64,000 nt of DNA, taken from contig JAEZTC010000002.1 in NCBI GenBank assembly GCA_023421675.1, positions 1 through 64,000 on the forward strand, read 5' to 3'. The stretch is from Bacillota bacterium. Lineage in GTDB: Bacteria > Bacillota > Clostridia > Acetivibrionales > JANLFN01. Of this stretch, positions 34,038-43,152 are shown piece by piece (the stretch's first letter is position 1; the number at the start of each line of letters is the position of its first letter). The notes beneath the pieces are model-generated. The model worked only from the letters and a program-made list of their open reading frames with translations, was not told where the DNA came from and searched no databases. The position numbers and the translations under genes were made by a program.

Positions 34038-34985
34038 AAGAGTGCCCGTAAGTTAACACAACCAGGTGGCTGCGAAATAGGCCCAAGACCTATAGACCTT
34101 CACCTTAAAGCGCTTAGAAGTATGGGTGCAAAAATAAACGATGTAAATGGCGGTTACATAAGCTGTGAAGCAGATAATCTTAAAGGCTGTGAAATACAGC
34201 TGGATTATCCCAGTGTCGGAGCTACTGAAAATATAATGCTTGCTTCTGTTTTTGCAGAAGGAGAAACCTTTATAAGAAATGCTGCAAAAGAACCTGAGAT
34301 TATAGATTTACAGAATTTTCTTATAGAGTTGGGCGTTAATGTATATGGCGCAGGCACTAGCGTTATTCGTATAAAAGGAAGCCAGAACCCTTTAAAAAGT
34401 ATTGAACATACAGTTATTCCAGATAGGATTGTTGCAGGCACATACCTTATGGCTGCAGGAATTACAGGTGGCGACGTTGTTGTAAGGAATGTAATTCCTG
34501 AGCACATTACATCTGTTATATCAAACTTAAGAGACAGCGGCTGTCATATAAACTGCAAGAAAAATTCCATACATATTTCAGGACCGGTAAGGCCAAAATC
34601 AATAGATATTATAAGAACCCTTCCATATCCTGGTTTTCCTACGGATATGCAGGCACAGATGCTTGCTTACCTGACCATTGCGAGGGGAACAAGCATAATT
34701 GTTGAAACTGTGTTTGAAAACCGTTACAAACATGTTGATGAATTACTCAGAATGGGCGCTAATCTTAAGCTGGAAGGACGCCTTGCAGTGATAAAAGGTG
34801 TTAAAAAGCTTACAGGTGCCAACGTTACAGCAAGGGATTTAAGGGGTGGAGCTGCATTGATACTGGCAGGCCTCACAGCTGAAGGAGAAACAACAATTAC
34901 CGGGCTTAAACATATTGAAAGAGGCTATGAAGACATAGAAAAGAAGCTTGCACAGATTGGTGCAAACATAATAAAGGTCAAGTGA
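34038..34985 (+). pseudogene. murA: murA remnant: N-terminal third missing
   Basis: The frame from 34038 encodes RKLTQPGGCEIGPRPIDLHL and continues to a normal MurA C-terminus, about 310 residues. Full MurA (UDP-N-acetylglucosamine enolpyruvyl transferase) has about 420, so roughly the first 110 are gone. The catalytic Cys, in PGGCEIG, is encoded at 34071-34073. An in-frame TAG is at 34035, no start codon lies between it and the Cys, and the first ATG (34122) is internal and has no ribosome site. Any product from that ATG would lack the catalytic Cys and half of the active-site cleft. No missing 5' part is found upstream. The rest shows no stop or frameshift, so the loss may be recent. Confidence 0.8.
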
Positions 34986-34995
34986 AGAGGTTAAA

Positions 34996-35841
34996 TTGAA
35001 AATACAAGTGATAAAGGACGAGACGCAGCCTAAAAGTACTGTGCCTTTAAAAAAGAAAAAGAAAAAATCAAAACGCCACCCTATACTTAAATTTATTATA
35101 ACTACGGTAATAATACTGGTACTATTTGTTGTGCTGGCAATTTCACCGCTTTTTAAAATAAGCGAAATAGATGTCAGTGGTAACAAGCATAACACCAGTA
35201 CGGATATTATTGCGGCTTCCGGCATAACAACCGGAAGTAATGCTTTTAAAACTATGGGTTTTAACTTAAAGAATATTTTTACCCTTAGCTATGGAGCCTC
35301 TGAGAAAAGGATCACCGACAGCTATCCATATGTAAAACAAGCTTCTGTGAGATTGGTAATCCCAGGGAAAATATCCATAAAAATTATTGAAAGAGTTCCT
35401 GCATTTATGGTTCCTTATACTGGGACAACCCTGATAATTGATGAAGACGGTTTTGTTACAGAAGCTGTTGACGATATAAGTAAGGTGAAACTGCCTGTTA
35501 TAAACGGTCTGAGTTTTGATAACTATAAGCCTGGCCAAAAGCTTAAACTCAAAAATGAAGAAGCATTTCAAGAGTGTAATGAGTTGATTAAAGCCATTAA
35601 GGACTCCGATAATTTAAGTTCTTTCAAGCTCTATAGCATACTTAAAAGTATTGATGCTGCTGATGCAGGAAATATAAAATTTCAGCTGGATTCACGGATT
35701 AAGGTTAATTTTGGGGATTTACAGGATTTAAGCTATAGGATAACTTTCCTTAAGGAAATATATCAAAAGCAAATAAAGAAGAATGAAAAGGGAATACTTG
35801 ATTTTACTGAAAAAAATCCACGTTTTACGCCTGATAAATAA
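34996..35841 (+). CDS. ftsQ: Cell division protein FtsQ/DivIB
   Basis: 281 residues from TTG 34996, after AAGAGG. A basic cytoplasmic N-terminus (KKKKKKSKRHP), one membrane segment near residues 31-50 (ILKFIITTVIILVLFVVLAI), then a POTRA domain (FKISEIDVSGNKHNTSTDII) and the beta domain. It is a bitopic divisome protein that links FtsL/DivIC with septal synthesis. It follows the murA remnant by 10 bases, the order usual in clostridial division clusters. Confidence 0.88.
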   Translation: MKIQVIKDETQPKSTVPLKKKKKKSKRHPILKFIITTVIILVLFVVLAISPLFKISEIDVSGNKHNTSTDIIAASGITTGSNAFKTMGFNLKNIFTLSYGASEKRITDSYPYVKQASVRLVIPGKISIKIIERVPAFMVPYTGTTLIIDEDGFVTEAVDDISKVKLPVINGLSFDNYKPGQKLKLKNEEAFQECNELIKAIKDSDNLSSFKLYSILKSIDAADAGNIKFQLDSRIKVNFGDLQDLSYRITFLKEIYQKQIKKNEKGILDFTEKNPRFTPDK

Positions 35842-35868
35842 ATAGTTCATATAAAAGGGGGAAATTAC

Positions 35869-36219
35869 ATGTTGCCTGTTTTAGGCCTTATATTCGGAAT
35901 ATTGATTGGGTTATTTGTACCTATTTACATACCCTCACAGTATTCAAATTACGTTGCAGTTGCTATATTGGCATCGCTTGACTCTGTTTTTGGCGGAATT
36001 GTAGCTACACTGCAAGCCAAATTCAATATGAAAATATTTCTTTCGGGTTTTTTCGGAAACGCATTACTTGCTGCACTTCTGGCATATATTGGAGATAAGC
36101 TTGGAATACCCTTGTATTTGGCGGCTGTGTTTGCATTCGGAAACAGGTTATTCTTGAATTTTGCAATTATTAGAAGATTTCTATTGAACAAATTTTCGAA
36201 AAAAGATAATATAATATAG
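35869..36219 (+). CDS. sbp: Small basic family protein (Sbp, DUF1290)
   Basis: 116 residues with three hydrophobic segments: residues 1-20, about 28-45 and 58-95. The SVFGGIVATLQAKFNMKIFLSGFFGN region, quoted in outline, is the family core. Found between ftsQ and ftsA or ftsZ in many Firmicutes; the function is unknown but positional conservation suggests a division or envelope role. Start ATG 35869 follows AAAAGGGGG. Confidence 0.88.
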   Translation: MLPVLGLIFGILIGLFVPIYIPSQYSNYVAVAILASLDSVFGGIVATLQAKFNMKIFLSGFFGNALLAALLAYIGDKLGIPLYLAAVFAFGNRLFLNFAIIRRFLLNKFSKKDNII

Positions 36220-36304
36220 AAGTAGGTTGAATTGTGTCTTATATTGTCTATAATGCTTTTCATAGCAAATATTTACAAGCTTAATTTCCCTGGGAGGTAA
36301 TCAG

Positions 36305-37540
36305 GTGAGTGACATTGTTGTAGGGATTGACATAGGAACTTCAAAGGTATGTACGGTTATCGGACAGGTCGGAAAGTCCTCTGAACCGGAATTAATCGGA
36401 GAAGGTATGGAGTCCTGCACTGGAATAAAAAAAGGTGTTATTATTGATATCGAAAGTGTTGCCAGAGCTGTCAGAAGCTCTGTTGAGCGTGCCGAAGCAG
36501 CGACTGGATTTAAGGTAGGCTCAGCTTACGTTAATATAATCGGAATGCATGTTTCTGTCCTTGACTATAAGTCATCTTCAGATATTTCAGGTGATGACCG
36601 TGAAGTTATTCAAAAGGATATAGATAAGCTATTATATAATGTTAAAAATCTTGAACTATCGGATGACAAACAAATTATAGACATAGTTCCAAGACAGTAC
36701 ATAATAGACGGTTATGATGAAATCGTCGATCCGGTAGGTATGGTTGGTAATAAGCTTGAAGTCGAGGCTGATGTAATTGCAGGTAAAATCACTTCTGTTC
36801 AGAATATCGTAAAATCAATTGAAAAAGCAGACATTAAAATTGATGGTCTTATAGTAGAGTCTATGGCTACAGCGGAAATGGCTCTTACAAATGAAGAAAA
36901 GGAAATAGGGGTAGTACTTATTGATGTGGGGGCCCAGGTTACGGACATATCAGTATTCAGAAACAACAGGCTTATTTTTTATGATTCAATACCTGTTGGT
37001 GGAGAGCACATAACCAATGATGTTTCCATCGGGCTTAAAATATCACGTGATGATGCAGAAAAGCTTAAAAGGCAGTATGAGCTTGCTTTAACCTCTCTTA
37101 TTAAAAATGATCAGGAAATTCTTGTTACTGAGATTAATGAGAATAAGAAAAAATCTGTTAAGGTTTCTGAAATAGTTGAAATTATAGAAGCTCGTGTTTA
37201 TGAAATTCTTTCACTTTGTAGCAATTCAATAAGCAAATCTGGTTTGGCTGGCAATTTTGCAGCAGGTATAGTACTCGCAGGCGGAGGTATTTCGCATATA
37301 GACGGAGGCAGGCAGCTTGCAACCGAAGTTTTTGATCTTCCTGCACGTGTTGCGTGTCCAAAGTTAAATGGTATAACCAAAGCAGAATATATGACAGCTG
37401 CCGGAATTATAAAATTCGTTAACAAAACACGTAAAGATACCTGTACAATTTCTGAAATCAAAAGGAAAAGAGAAGCGCCTAAAGAAAAGGGTACAGGCTT
37501 ATTTGGAAGGTTGTCAAATTTCATAAAAAGAATGAGTTAA
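36305..37540 (+). CDS. ftsA: Cell division protein FtsA
   Basis: 411 residues from GTG 36305 after GGGAGG. Actin-like ATPase: phosphate-1 motif GIDIGTSKVCTVIG at residues 8-21, phosphate-2 region VVLIDVGAQVTDISVF near residue 205, and the adenosine motif GIVLAGGGISHIDG near residue 320. The C-terminus GLFGRLSNFIKRM is the amphipathic helix that binds the membrane. FtsA tethers FtsZ filaments and recruits the divisome. Next to ftsZ, as usual. Confidence 0.93.
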   Translation: MSDIVVGIDIGTSKVCTVIGQVGKSSEPELIGEGMESCTGIKKGVIIDIESVARAVRSSVERAEAATGFKVGSAYVNIIGMHVSVLDYKSSSDISGDDREVIQKDIDKLLYNVKNLELSDDKQIIDIVPRQYIIDGYDEIVDPVGMVGNKLEVEADVIAGKITSVQNIVKSIEKADIKIDGLIVESMATAEMALTNEEKEIGVVLIDVGAQVTDISVFRNNRLIFYDSIPVGGEHITNDVSIGLKISRDDAEKLKRQYELALTSLIKNDQEILVTEINENKKKSVKVSEIVEIIEARVYEILSLCSNSISKSGLAGNFAAGIVLAGGGISHIDGGRQLATEVFDLPARVACPKLNGITKAEYMTAAGIIKFVNKTRKDTCTISEIKRKREAPKEKGTGLFGRLSNFIKRMS

Positions 37541-37764
37541 ATAGGTCATTGGTTATATATACTTGCATGGAATTTTAGTTTATAATACTTATATAATTTA
37601 TTTATTATAAAATTAAATACGGTGTTGCGTTATTTGTGACAATATTATATATTTAAATGTATAATTGGTAAATTTATATCCTTGCATTCTAATGTGCATA
37701 TTAATTGGTTTGCCGGGATCTTGACTAACAAATGATGAAAGCTCTATAAAAAGGGGGATTTATT

Positions 37765-38853
37765 TTGCTGGAATTTGATCTTGACATGGGGCAGTTTGCA
37801 CAGATTAAAGTAATCGGTGTTGGCGGTGGCGGAAGCAATGCAGTAAACAGAATGATTGCCGCTGGTCTAAGGGGAATCGAGTTTATTGCTATTAATACAG
37901 ATAAACAAGCACTATTTTCTTCAAAGGCTAATACAAAGATTCAGATAGGGGACAAGCTTACAAGAGGACTTGGAGCTGGTGCAAATCCTGAGATTGGTGA
38001 AAAAGCTGCTAATGAGAGCAGGGATGAAATTGCTCAGGCTATAAAGGGAGCCGATATGGTTTTCGTTACAGCAGGCATGGGCGGTGGAACCGGTACTGGT
38101 GCAGCTCCGGTTGTTGCACAGATTTCAAGAGAAATGGGAATTCTTACTGTCGGTGTTGTTACAAAGCCTTTTATGTTTGAAGGCAGAAAACGTATGCAGC
38201 ATGCAGAGAGAGGTATAGAAAACCTTAAGGAAAGCGTTGATACACTTGTAACTATCCCTAATGACAGACTTCTTCAGGTTGTAGAGAAGAAAACATCAAT
38301 TGTAGATGCTTTCAAGATTGCAGATGACGTTTTAAGACAGGGTGTACAGGGTATCTCAGACGTAATTGCAGTACCTGGCTTGGTTAATGTGGACTTTGCA
38401 GATGTCAAGACAATTATGCTTAATACCGGACTTGCTCATATGGGTATAGGAAGGGCTTCAGGCGAAAACAGAGCTGAAGAAGCGGCTAAACAGGCAATAC
38501 ATAGTCCTCTGCTTGAAACTTCAATTGAAGGTGCAAGAGGAGTTCTCTTTAATATTACAGGCGGTCCTGATCTCGGAATGTTTGAAGTTAATACGGCAGC
38601 AGAGCTTGTACAGAAATCTGTTGACCCTGATGCAAACATCATTTTCGGCTCCGTTATAGATGACAATATGAAGGATGAAATACTTATCACAGTTATTGCT
38701 ACAGGTTTTGAAAAAGGACCAGTACTTAAGAAAACCGAGAAAGTTGTTGAAAAGAGTACTCCTGCAGCAGATAAACAGCAATCACAGTCAGCAGCATCAA
38801 CAGGTGATGAGCTTGATATTCCAACATTCCTGAGACGTAACAGACTTAAATAA
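37765..38853 (+). CDS. ftsZ: Cell division protein FtsZ
   Basis: 362 residues from TTG 37765, after AAGGGGG; no better start fits the N-terminus. Tubulin-like GTPase with GVGGGGSNAVNRM near residue 19 and the signature GMGGGTGTGAAPVVA near residue 105. The C-terminal peptide DIPTFLRRNRLK, which binds FtsA, is intact. It forms the Z-ring. A 224-base gap after ftsA probably contains its own promoter. Confidence 0.97.
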   Translation: MLEFDLDMGQFAQIKVIGVGGGGSNAVNRMIAAGLRGIEFIAINTDKQALFSSKANTKIQIGDKLTRGLGAGANPEIGEKAANESRDEIAQAIKGADMVFVTAGMGGGTGTGAAPVVAQISREMGILTVGVVTKPFMFEGRKRMQHAERGIENLKESVDTLVTIPNDRLLQVVEKKTSIVDAFKIADDVLRQGVQGISDVIAVPGLVNVDFADVKTIMLNTGLAHMGIGRASGENRAEEAAKQAIHSPLLETSIEGARGVLFNITGGPDLGMFEVNTAAELVQKSVDPDANIIFGSVIDDNMKDEILITVIATGFEKGPVLKKTEKVVEKSTPAADKQQSQSAASTGDELDIPTFLRRNRLK

Positions 38854-38871
38854 AATTTCAAATAAACTATG

Positions 38872-38911
38872 AAAACACCGGAATCTTACTGATTCTGGTG
38901 TTTTTTTGTCA
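38872..38911 (+). terminator. ftsZ terminator
   Basis: AAAACACCGGAATC (38872-38885) pairs with GATTCTGGTGTTTT (38891-38904), one G-U pair, followed by T residues. Confidence 0.88.
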
Positions 38912-39037
38912 TACAATTTTTCTGTTTCAGTAGTACCGTTTGACAAAATATTATTACGGACAAATATATAATATTCATAAACAAACAAGCTTTAGAATAT
39001 ATAATATTAGGGATTGTCTGACTGCGGGGTTATTGAG

Positions 39038-39937
39038 GTGGAAGTATATATAGATGTTCTTTTTTTAGAAAACCTGGTAATGAACTATTTGATTTTATAT
39101 GTGACATCAAAGTTTTTAAGAAAAAAAACATCTGCCTTGAGACTATTCTGCGGTGCAGCAATCGGTGCTGTTTATGTAGTTTTCCTATTAATCTTTCCTG
39201 GTTTTAAAGCATACTACACTGCTGTTTTCAAATTCGCGTTATCTCTTCTGATAGTTGTTGCTGTTTTTTATCCAAGGAAAATACGGGATTTTATTAAAAC
39301 TCTTGTACTGTTTTATGCATCTACGTTTATTTTTGCAGGTGCTGCATTCGCATTCCTTTATTTCAACCAAAACGGCGGATTTGTCAAAAATGGTGTGGTT
39401 TATGTATTCTGGGAATCTCAAACCATTATACTGCTTTTAACTATAGTTACAGTAGGTATTATTGTAAGGATATTCTGGGAGATATTTCAACACAGATTTG
39501 AAAGAGAAAAACTGCTTCTTCCTCTTGAAATCACCTTTGAAGGCAGGAAAATAAGCCTTGCTGCTCTGGTGGATACAGGCAATTCACTGCATGATCCTTT
39601 GACAAATATGCCGGTTGTAGTTGTAGAATTCAAAGCAATCAGAGAAATGCTTCCTGATGAGATAAGAAGCATATTTGATGAATCCAAGGAAAATGATCTT
39701 GCCAAAGTCACTTCGGTAATTTCTGAATCCTTATGGTATTCAAGATTCAGGTTGATTCCGTTCACTTCTCTTGGAAAGGAAAACGGAATGCTTATAGGGT
39801 TTAAGCCTGATTGCATTGAGATCGGTGAGAGTCAGGAAAAGAAGGACATAAACGACGTTATTATAGGAATCTACAATAGTGTACTTTCAAAATCCGACAA
39901 GTATAGGGCACTGCTGAATCCTGAGCTGGTTGGATGA
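39038..39937 (+). CDS. spoIIGA: Sigma-E processing peptidase SpoIIGA
   Basis: 299 residues from GTG 39038; the family normally begins at VxVYxDVLFLEN, and the longer frame adds only unmatched residues. Five hydrophobic segments in the first ~150 residues, then a cytoplasmic aspartic-protease domain with catalytic Asp 179 in ALVDTGNSLHDP. In the mother cell it cleaves the pro-sequence of sigma-E, after a signal from the forespore. It lies just upstream of sigE, as in Bacillus. Confidence 0.9.
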   Translation: MEVYIDVLFLENLVMNYLILYVTSKFLRKKTSALRLFCGAAIGAVYVVFLLIFPGFKAYYTAVFKFALSLLIVVAVFYPRKIRDFIKTLVLFYASTFIFAGAAFAFLYFNQNGGFVKNGVVYVFWESQTIILLLTIVTVGIIVRIFWEIFQHRFEREKLLLPLEITFEGRKISLAALVDTGNSLHDPLTNMPVVVVEFKAIREMLPDEIRSIFDESKENDLAKVTSVISESLWYSRFRLIPFTSLGKENGMLIGFKPDCIEIGESQEKKDINDVIIGIYNSVLSKSDKYRALLNPELVG

Positions 39938-40018
39938 TAGTTATTGATGGGTATCTTAAGGTGATTTCCCTGATTCAATACTTAAGTATACAGGATTAAA
40001 TTTGAAAGGGGCTGTGAA

Positions 40019-40750
40019 ATGTATAGTTTAAAAAGATTGAAGCTTGTTATTTGGATAAAATATTTAAATATTTTAAAAGTATTAAAAATTCAAAAACAGG
40101 ATCCTGTTCACTATATTGGCGGTAGTGAAGCATTACCGCCGCCGTTAAGCAGTGAGGAAGAAAATTACCTGTTGGGAAAGCTGGAGAAGAGTGATTATGG
40201 AGTAAAATCAATACTTATTGAAAGAAATTTAAGGCTTGTCGTATACATAGCCAGAAAGTTCGAAAACACGGGAGTTGGTGTTGAGGATTTGATTTCTATA
40301 GGCACAATAGGTCTTATAAAAGCAATAAACACCTTTAACCCGTCCAAAAATATAAAACTTGCTACATATGCATCCAGGTGCATAGAAAATGAAATACTCA
40401 TGTATCTCAGGAGAAACAACAGGGTAAAAACTGAAATATCAATTGATGAACCACTTAATATCGATTGGGATGGAAACGAACTCCTCCTTTCGGATATATT
40501 GGGAACAGATAATGATCTTATTCACAGAAGCATCGAGGATGAGGTTGATAAAGAGCTTCTTAATAGTGCAATGAAGAAACTTTCTGTTCGTGAAAAGAAA
40601 ATTATGGAGTTGAGATTCGGGTTAGCGAACGGTGTTGAGAAAACTCAAAAGGAAGTAGCCGATATGCTTGGAATTTCACAATCTTATATATCAAGGCTTG
40701 AAAAAAGGATAATAAGTAGGCTTAAAAAAGAGATAAATAAGATGATTTAA
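40019..40750 (+). CDS. sigE: RNA polymerase sporulation sigma factor sigma-E (pro-sigma-E)
   Basis: 243 residues. An N-terminal pro-sequence of about 30 residues with a hydrophobic, basic segment (LKLVIWIKYLNILKVLK) is removed by SpoIIGA. Region 2 has GVEDLISIGTIGLIKAINTF, with the core-binding and -10 helices; region 4 has the helix-turn-helix KTQKEVADMLGISQSYISRLEKRI at the C-terminus, quoted in outline. It directs early mother-cell transcription. Start ATG follows GAAAGGGG. Confidence 0.95.
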   Translation: MYSLKRLKLVIWIKYLNILKVLKIQKQDPVHYIGGSEALPPPLSSEEENYLLGKLEKSDYGVKSILIERNLRLVVYIARKFENTGVGVEDLISIGTIGLIKAINTFNPSKNIKLATYASRCIENEILMYLRRNNRVKTEISIDEPLNIDWDGNELLLSDILGTDNDLIHRSIEDEVDKELLNSAMKKLSVREKKIMELRFGLANGVEKTQKEVADMLGISQSYISRLEKRIISRLKKEINKMI

Positions 40751-40818
40751 TTGCTACCAAGAATAACTGCAAACCCTTTGTCAAGGCGTTTTTCAAAAAT
40801 TTATTGGCTTTGCTTTCA

Positions 40819-40846
40819 GTATAAAAAAAACCTCCATGGCAATAAT
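40819..40846 (+). promoter_or_regulatory. Candidate forespore (sigma-F/G type) promoter of sigG
   Basis: GTATA at 40819-40823 and GGCAATAAT at 40838-40846, 14 bases apart, resemble the sigma-F pattern (GYATA, about 15 bases, GGNNANANT). The RNA would start near 40853. Confidence 0.5.
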
Positions 40847-40880
40847 GAATTTAGACAGAATTTTGATGCCAGGAGGTTTT
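40827..40880 (+). promoter_or_regulatory. Stem that hides the sigG ribosome-binding site
   Basis: AAAACCTCC (40827-40835) plus TGGCA (40837-40841) pair with TGCCAGGAGGTTTT (40867-40880); only A40836 bulges. The AGGAGG of sigG is inside the stem. A transcript starting near 40853 would lack the left arm. Confidence 0.75.
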
Positions 40881-40883
40881 TCT

Positions 40884-41657
40884 ATGCTAGTCAACAAGGT
40901 TGAGATTTGTGGAGTAAACACTTCCAAACTGCCCATTCTTTCAAACGAACAAAAGAAGGAACTGTTCGACAGAATGCATAAGGGCGATACTACTGCAAGG
41001 GAAGAGTTTATAAGGGGAAACCTGAGGCTGGTTCTCAGCGTTATTCAGAGATTCAATAACAGGGGAGAGTATGTGGACGATTTGTTCCAGGTTGGCTGCA
41101 TAGGTTTGATTAAAGCGATTGACAATTTTGACGTCACACAGAACGTAAAATTTTCAACTTATGCTGTTCCTATGATTATCGGCGAAATTAGAAGGTATCT
41201 CAGAGACAATAATTCTATACGAGTAAGCAGGTCTTTAAGGGATATTGCATATAAGGCCCTACAGGCAAAAGAAAGACTTACAACTAAAAATGCCAAAGAG
41301 CCATCCATTGCGGAAATTGCAGAAGAGCTCAAAATTCCGAAAGAAGAGATTGTTTTTGCACTTGATGCAATCCAGGATCCTATATCTTTATTTGAATCGG
41401 TATACCATGATGGTGGAGATGCCATATTTGTAATGGATCAGGTTAGTGACGAAAAGAACCATGATGAAAAATGGCTAGAGGAAATTTCACTCAAGGAAGC
41501 AATGAGAAAGCTTAATGACAGGGAAAAGCTCATACTTAATCTTAGGTTTTTTGAAGGAAGAACCCAGATGGAGGTTGCAGAAGAAATAGGTATTTCCCAG
41601 GCACAGGTTTCAAGGCTTGAAAAAACAGCACTATTGCATATGAAAAAATATATATGA
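40884..41657 (+). CDS. sigG: RNA polymerase sporulation sigma factor sigma-G
   Basis: 257 residues from ATG 40884, after CAGGAGG; the ATG at 40836 lies in the promoter and stem region and has no ribosome site. The N-terminus MLVNKVEICGVNTSKLP is characteristic of sigma-G. Region 2 is YVDDLFQVGCIGLIKAID; region 4 ends with RTQMEVAEEIGISQAQVSRLEK. It directs late forespore genes, including SASPs such as the one at 949. The ribosome site lies in a stem that forms only in readthrough mRNA from sigE. Confidence 0.95.
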   Translation: MLVNKVEICGVNTSKLPILSNEQKKELFDRMHKGDTTAREEFIRGNLRLVLSVIQRFNNRGEYVDDLFQVGCIGLIKAIDNFDVTQNVKFSTYAVPMIIGEIRRYLRDNNSIRVSRSLRDIAYKALQAKERLTTKNAKEPSIAEIAEELKIPKEEIVFALDAIQDPISLFESVYHDGGDAIFVMDQVSDEKNHDEKWLEEISLKEAMRKLNDREKLILNLRFFEGRTQMEVAEEIGISQAQVSRLEKTALLHMKKYI

Positions 41658-41671
41658 AAACTCTGCTAGAG

Positions 41672-41698
41672 AAAAAACACCGAAAGGTGTTTTTTTCA
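41672..41698 (+). terminator. sigG terminator
   Basis: AAAAAACACC pairs with GGTGTTTTTT around GAAA, with the T-run included in the right arm. Confidence 0.85.
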
Positions 41699-41763
41699 TA
41701 CTTGGACTCGACTTGCATATAATTATATAAACTTGTTTATAAAACTGTCATAGGGGGGGTTCA

Positions 41764-42024
41764 ATGAACAGGACATCAGATTTTAAACAGAAGGAAGTTA
41801 TTAATATGTCTGACGGAAGGCGGCTGGGGTTTGTTTATGACGTCGAAGTAAACCTGGATGACGGACGAATAGAGGCGATTATTATACCGGGTGGGGGCAG
41901 ACTTTTCGGAATTTTAGGCAAGGACAACGAATTTATAATACCTTGGGAGAATGTGAAAAAAATAGGAGAAGATATTATTCTTGTAGATGTGGAAGAAAGA
42001 TACATAAGAAAACATTTTGAATAG
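41764..42024 (+). CDS. YlmC/YmxH family sporulation protein (PRC-barrel)
   Basis: 86 residues, one PRC-barrel domain: VINMSDGRRLGFVYDVEVNLDDGRIEAI in outline, then IIPGGGRLFGI. Family members are conserved in spore formers and sit near sigG in many clostridia; the molecular role is unknown. Start ATG 41764 follows AGGGGGGG. Transcribed separately from sigG, because a terminator lies between. Confidence 0.85.
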   Translation: MNRTSDFKQKEVINMSDGRRLGFVYDVEVNLDDGRIEAIIIPGGGRLFGILGKDNEFIIPWENVKKIGEDIILVDVEERYIRKHFE

Positions 42025-42122
42025 AAATATTCAGTATAAAGTATATTCTGTAAAAGCCGATACTATATATTGGATAAATTAATTATACAAAAGATAAAAG
42101 GAAAGTTAATAGGGGGTTTGCT

Positions 42123-42578
42123 ATGAAATGTCCTTATTGTGGATATGAAGAGGACAAGGTTATTGATTCAAGGCCAACTGATGAAGGCTTTGCTATCAGG
42201 AGAAGACGTGAGTGCTCCAAATGTATGAGAAGATTTACAACCTATGAAAAAGTTGAAAGTCTTCCGCTGATGGTAATAAAAAAGGATAAGACACGTCAGC
42301 CGTTCAACCGGGAAAAACTGTTGAATGGTTTGCTAAGAGCCTGTGAAAAAAGACCTGTATCCATAACTGATCTTGAAAAGCTTGTGGAAGAAATTGAGGC
42401 TCAGATTTATAATTCGTTTCAAAGAGAAATTTCCAGTCAGGCAATTGGTGAAATGATAATGGCACGTCTTAAAAATCTTGACGAAGTTGCTTATGTAAGA
42501 TTTGCATCTGTTTACAGACAGTTCAAAGATATTAATACTTTCATGGACGAACTGCATAAGCTTTTAAAAGATAAATAG
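42123..42578 (+). CDS. nrdR: Transcriptional repressor NrdR
   Basis: 151 residues, the family's usual length. An N-terminal zinc ribbon (CPYC near residue 3, CSKC near residue 31) is followed by an ATP-cone domain starting LMVIKKDKTRQPFNREKL. NrdR senses ATP/dATP and represses ribonucleotide reductase genes through NrdR boxes. Start ATG follows TAGGGGG. No nrd genes are in the window. Confidence 0.95.
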   Translation: MKCPYCGYEEDKVIDSRPTDEGFAIRRRRECSKCMRRFTTYEKVESLPLMVIKKDKTRQPFNREKLLNGLLRACEKRPVSITDLEKLVEEIEAQIYNSFQREISSQAIGEMIMARLKNLDEVAYVRFASVYRQFKDINTFMDELHKLLKDK

Positions 42579-42668
42579 TAATATCATAAGAAAAACAGGT
42601 ATACAAATGTAATCTTTTTACTATCTCATGCATATAATGTTTAAGCTATGTTGAAGGGAGAGTAGAAA

Positions 42669-43001
42669 GTGAACATTTTATACATATGTGTTTCAAAGGA
42701 CAAAAGAAATAAGGATTCAATGAAAAACGAGTATATTATCCAGACTGGGCTTGCAGGAGTTCCGGATGAAACATGGAAGCAGTTTTTCTTCTTTAAATAC
42801 AGAAGAGGTACTGCTCTAAGAAAAAGAAAAGTCAGTATTGCAGGCAATGAGGTATTGCTTAGAATAGACGGCGGCGTTAATATTCAGGACTATATTGATA
42901 TTATCAAGTCTATTATAAACGAAGCTAATAAAATGTATGATAAGTATATCAATGAAAGTAAAAGAACAACAAGAACAATTGCAAATATAAATCAAAATTG
43001 A
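42669..43001 (+). CDS. Hypothetical protein, 110 residues
   Basis: GTG 42669 follows AAGGGAGAG with good spacing; ATG 42720 is an alternative start. The segment GLAGVPDETWKQFFFFKYRRGTALRKRKVS, in outline, resembles the N-terminal part of NusG-like transcription factors (antiterminator LoaP/NGN type begins with similar residues), but only about 100 residues are present and no KOW domain follows. I do not assign a function. It has its own terminator. Confidence 0.55.
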   Translation: MNILYICVSKDKRNKDSMKNEYIIQTGLAGVPDETWKQFFFFKYRRGTALRKRKVSIAGNEVLLRIDGGVNIQDYIDIIKSIINEANKMYDKYINESKRTTRTIANINQN

Positions 43002-43010
43002 AAGATGAAG

Positions 43011-43040
43011 AGTACATTCAAAAAGAATGTACTTTTTTAT
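43011..43040 (+). terminator. Terminator after the 110-residue hypothetical gene
   Basis: AGTACATTC (43011-43019) pairs with GAATGTACT (43025-43033), then TTTTT. Confidence 0.88.
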
Positions 43041-43058
43041 AATATAAAATAAAAGTTA

Positions 43059-43123
43059 TTGACAATTAAATTAGATGTATTTATACTTAAATTATAAACC
43101 AAACGGTTGTTAGATTTATAATT
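43059..43123 (+). promoter_or_regulatory. Promoter and candidate operator of the TetR-type gene
   Basis: TTGACA (43059-43064), 17 bases, TATACT (43082-43087). Immediately after is an inverted repeat, AATTATAAA (43090-43098) with TTTATAATT (43115-43123), containing AACC...GGTT inside. The position over the transcription start suits autorepression. Confidence 0.6.
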
Positions 43124-43152
43124 AAAGGATATAAGTTCTGTATTTATAGGGC

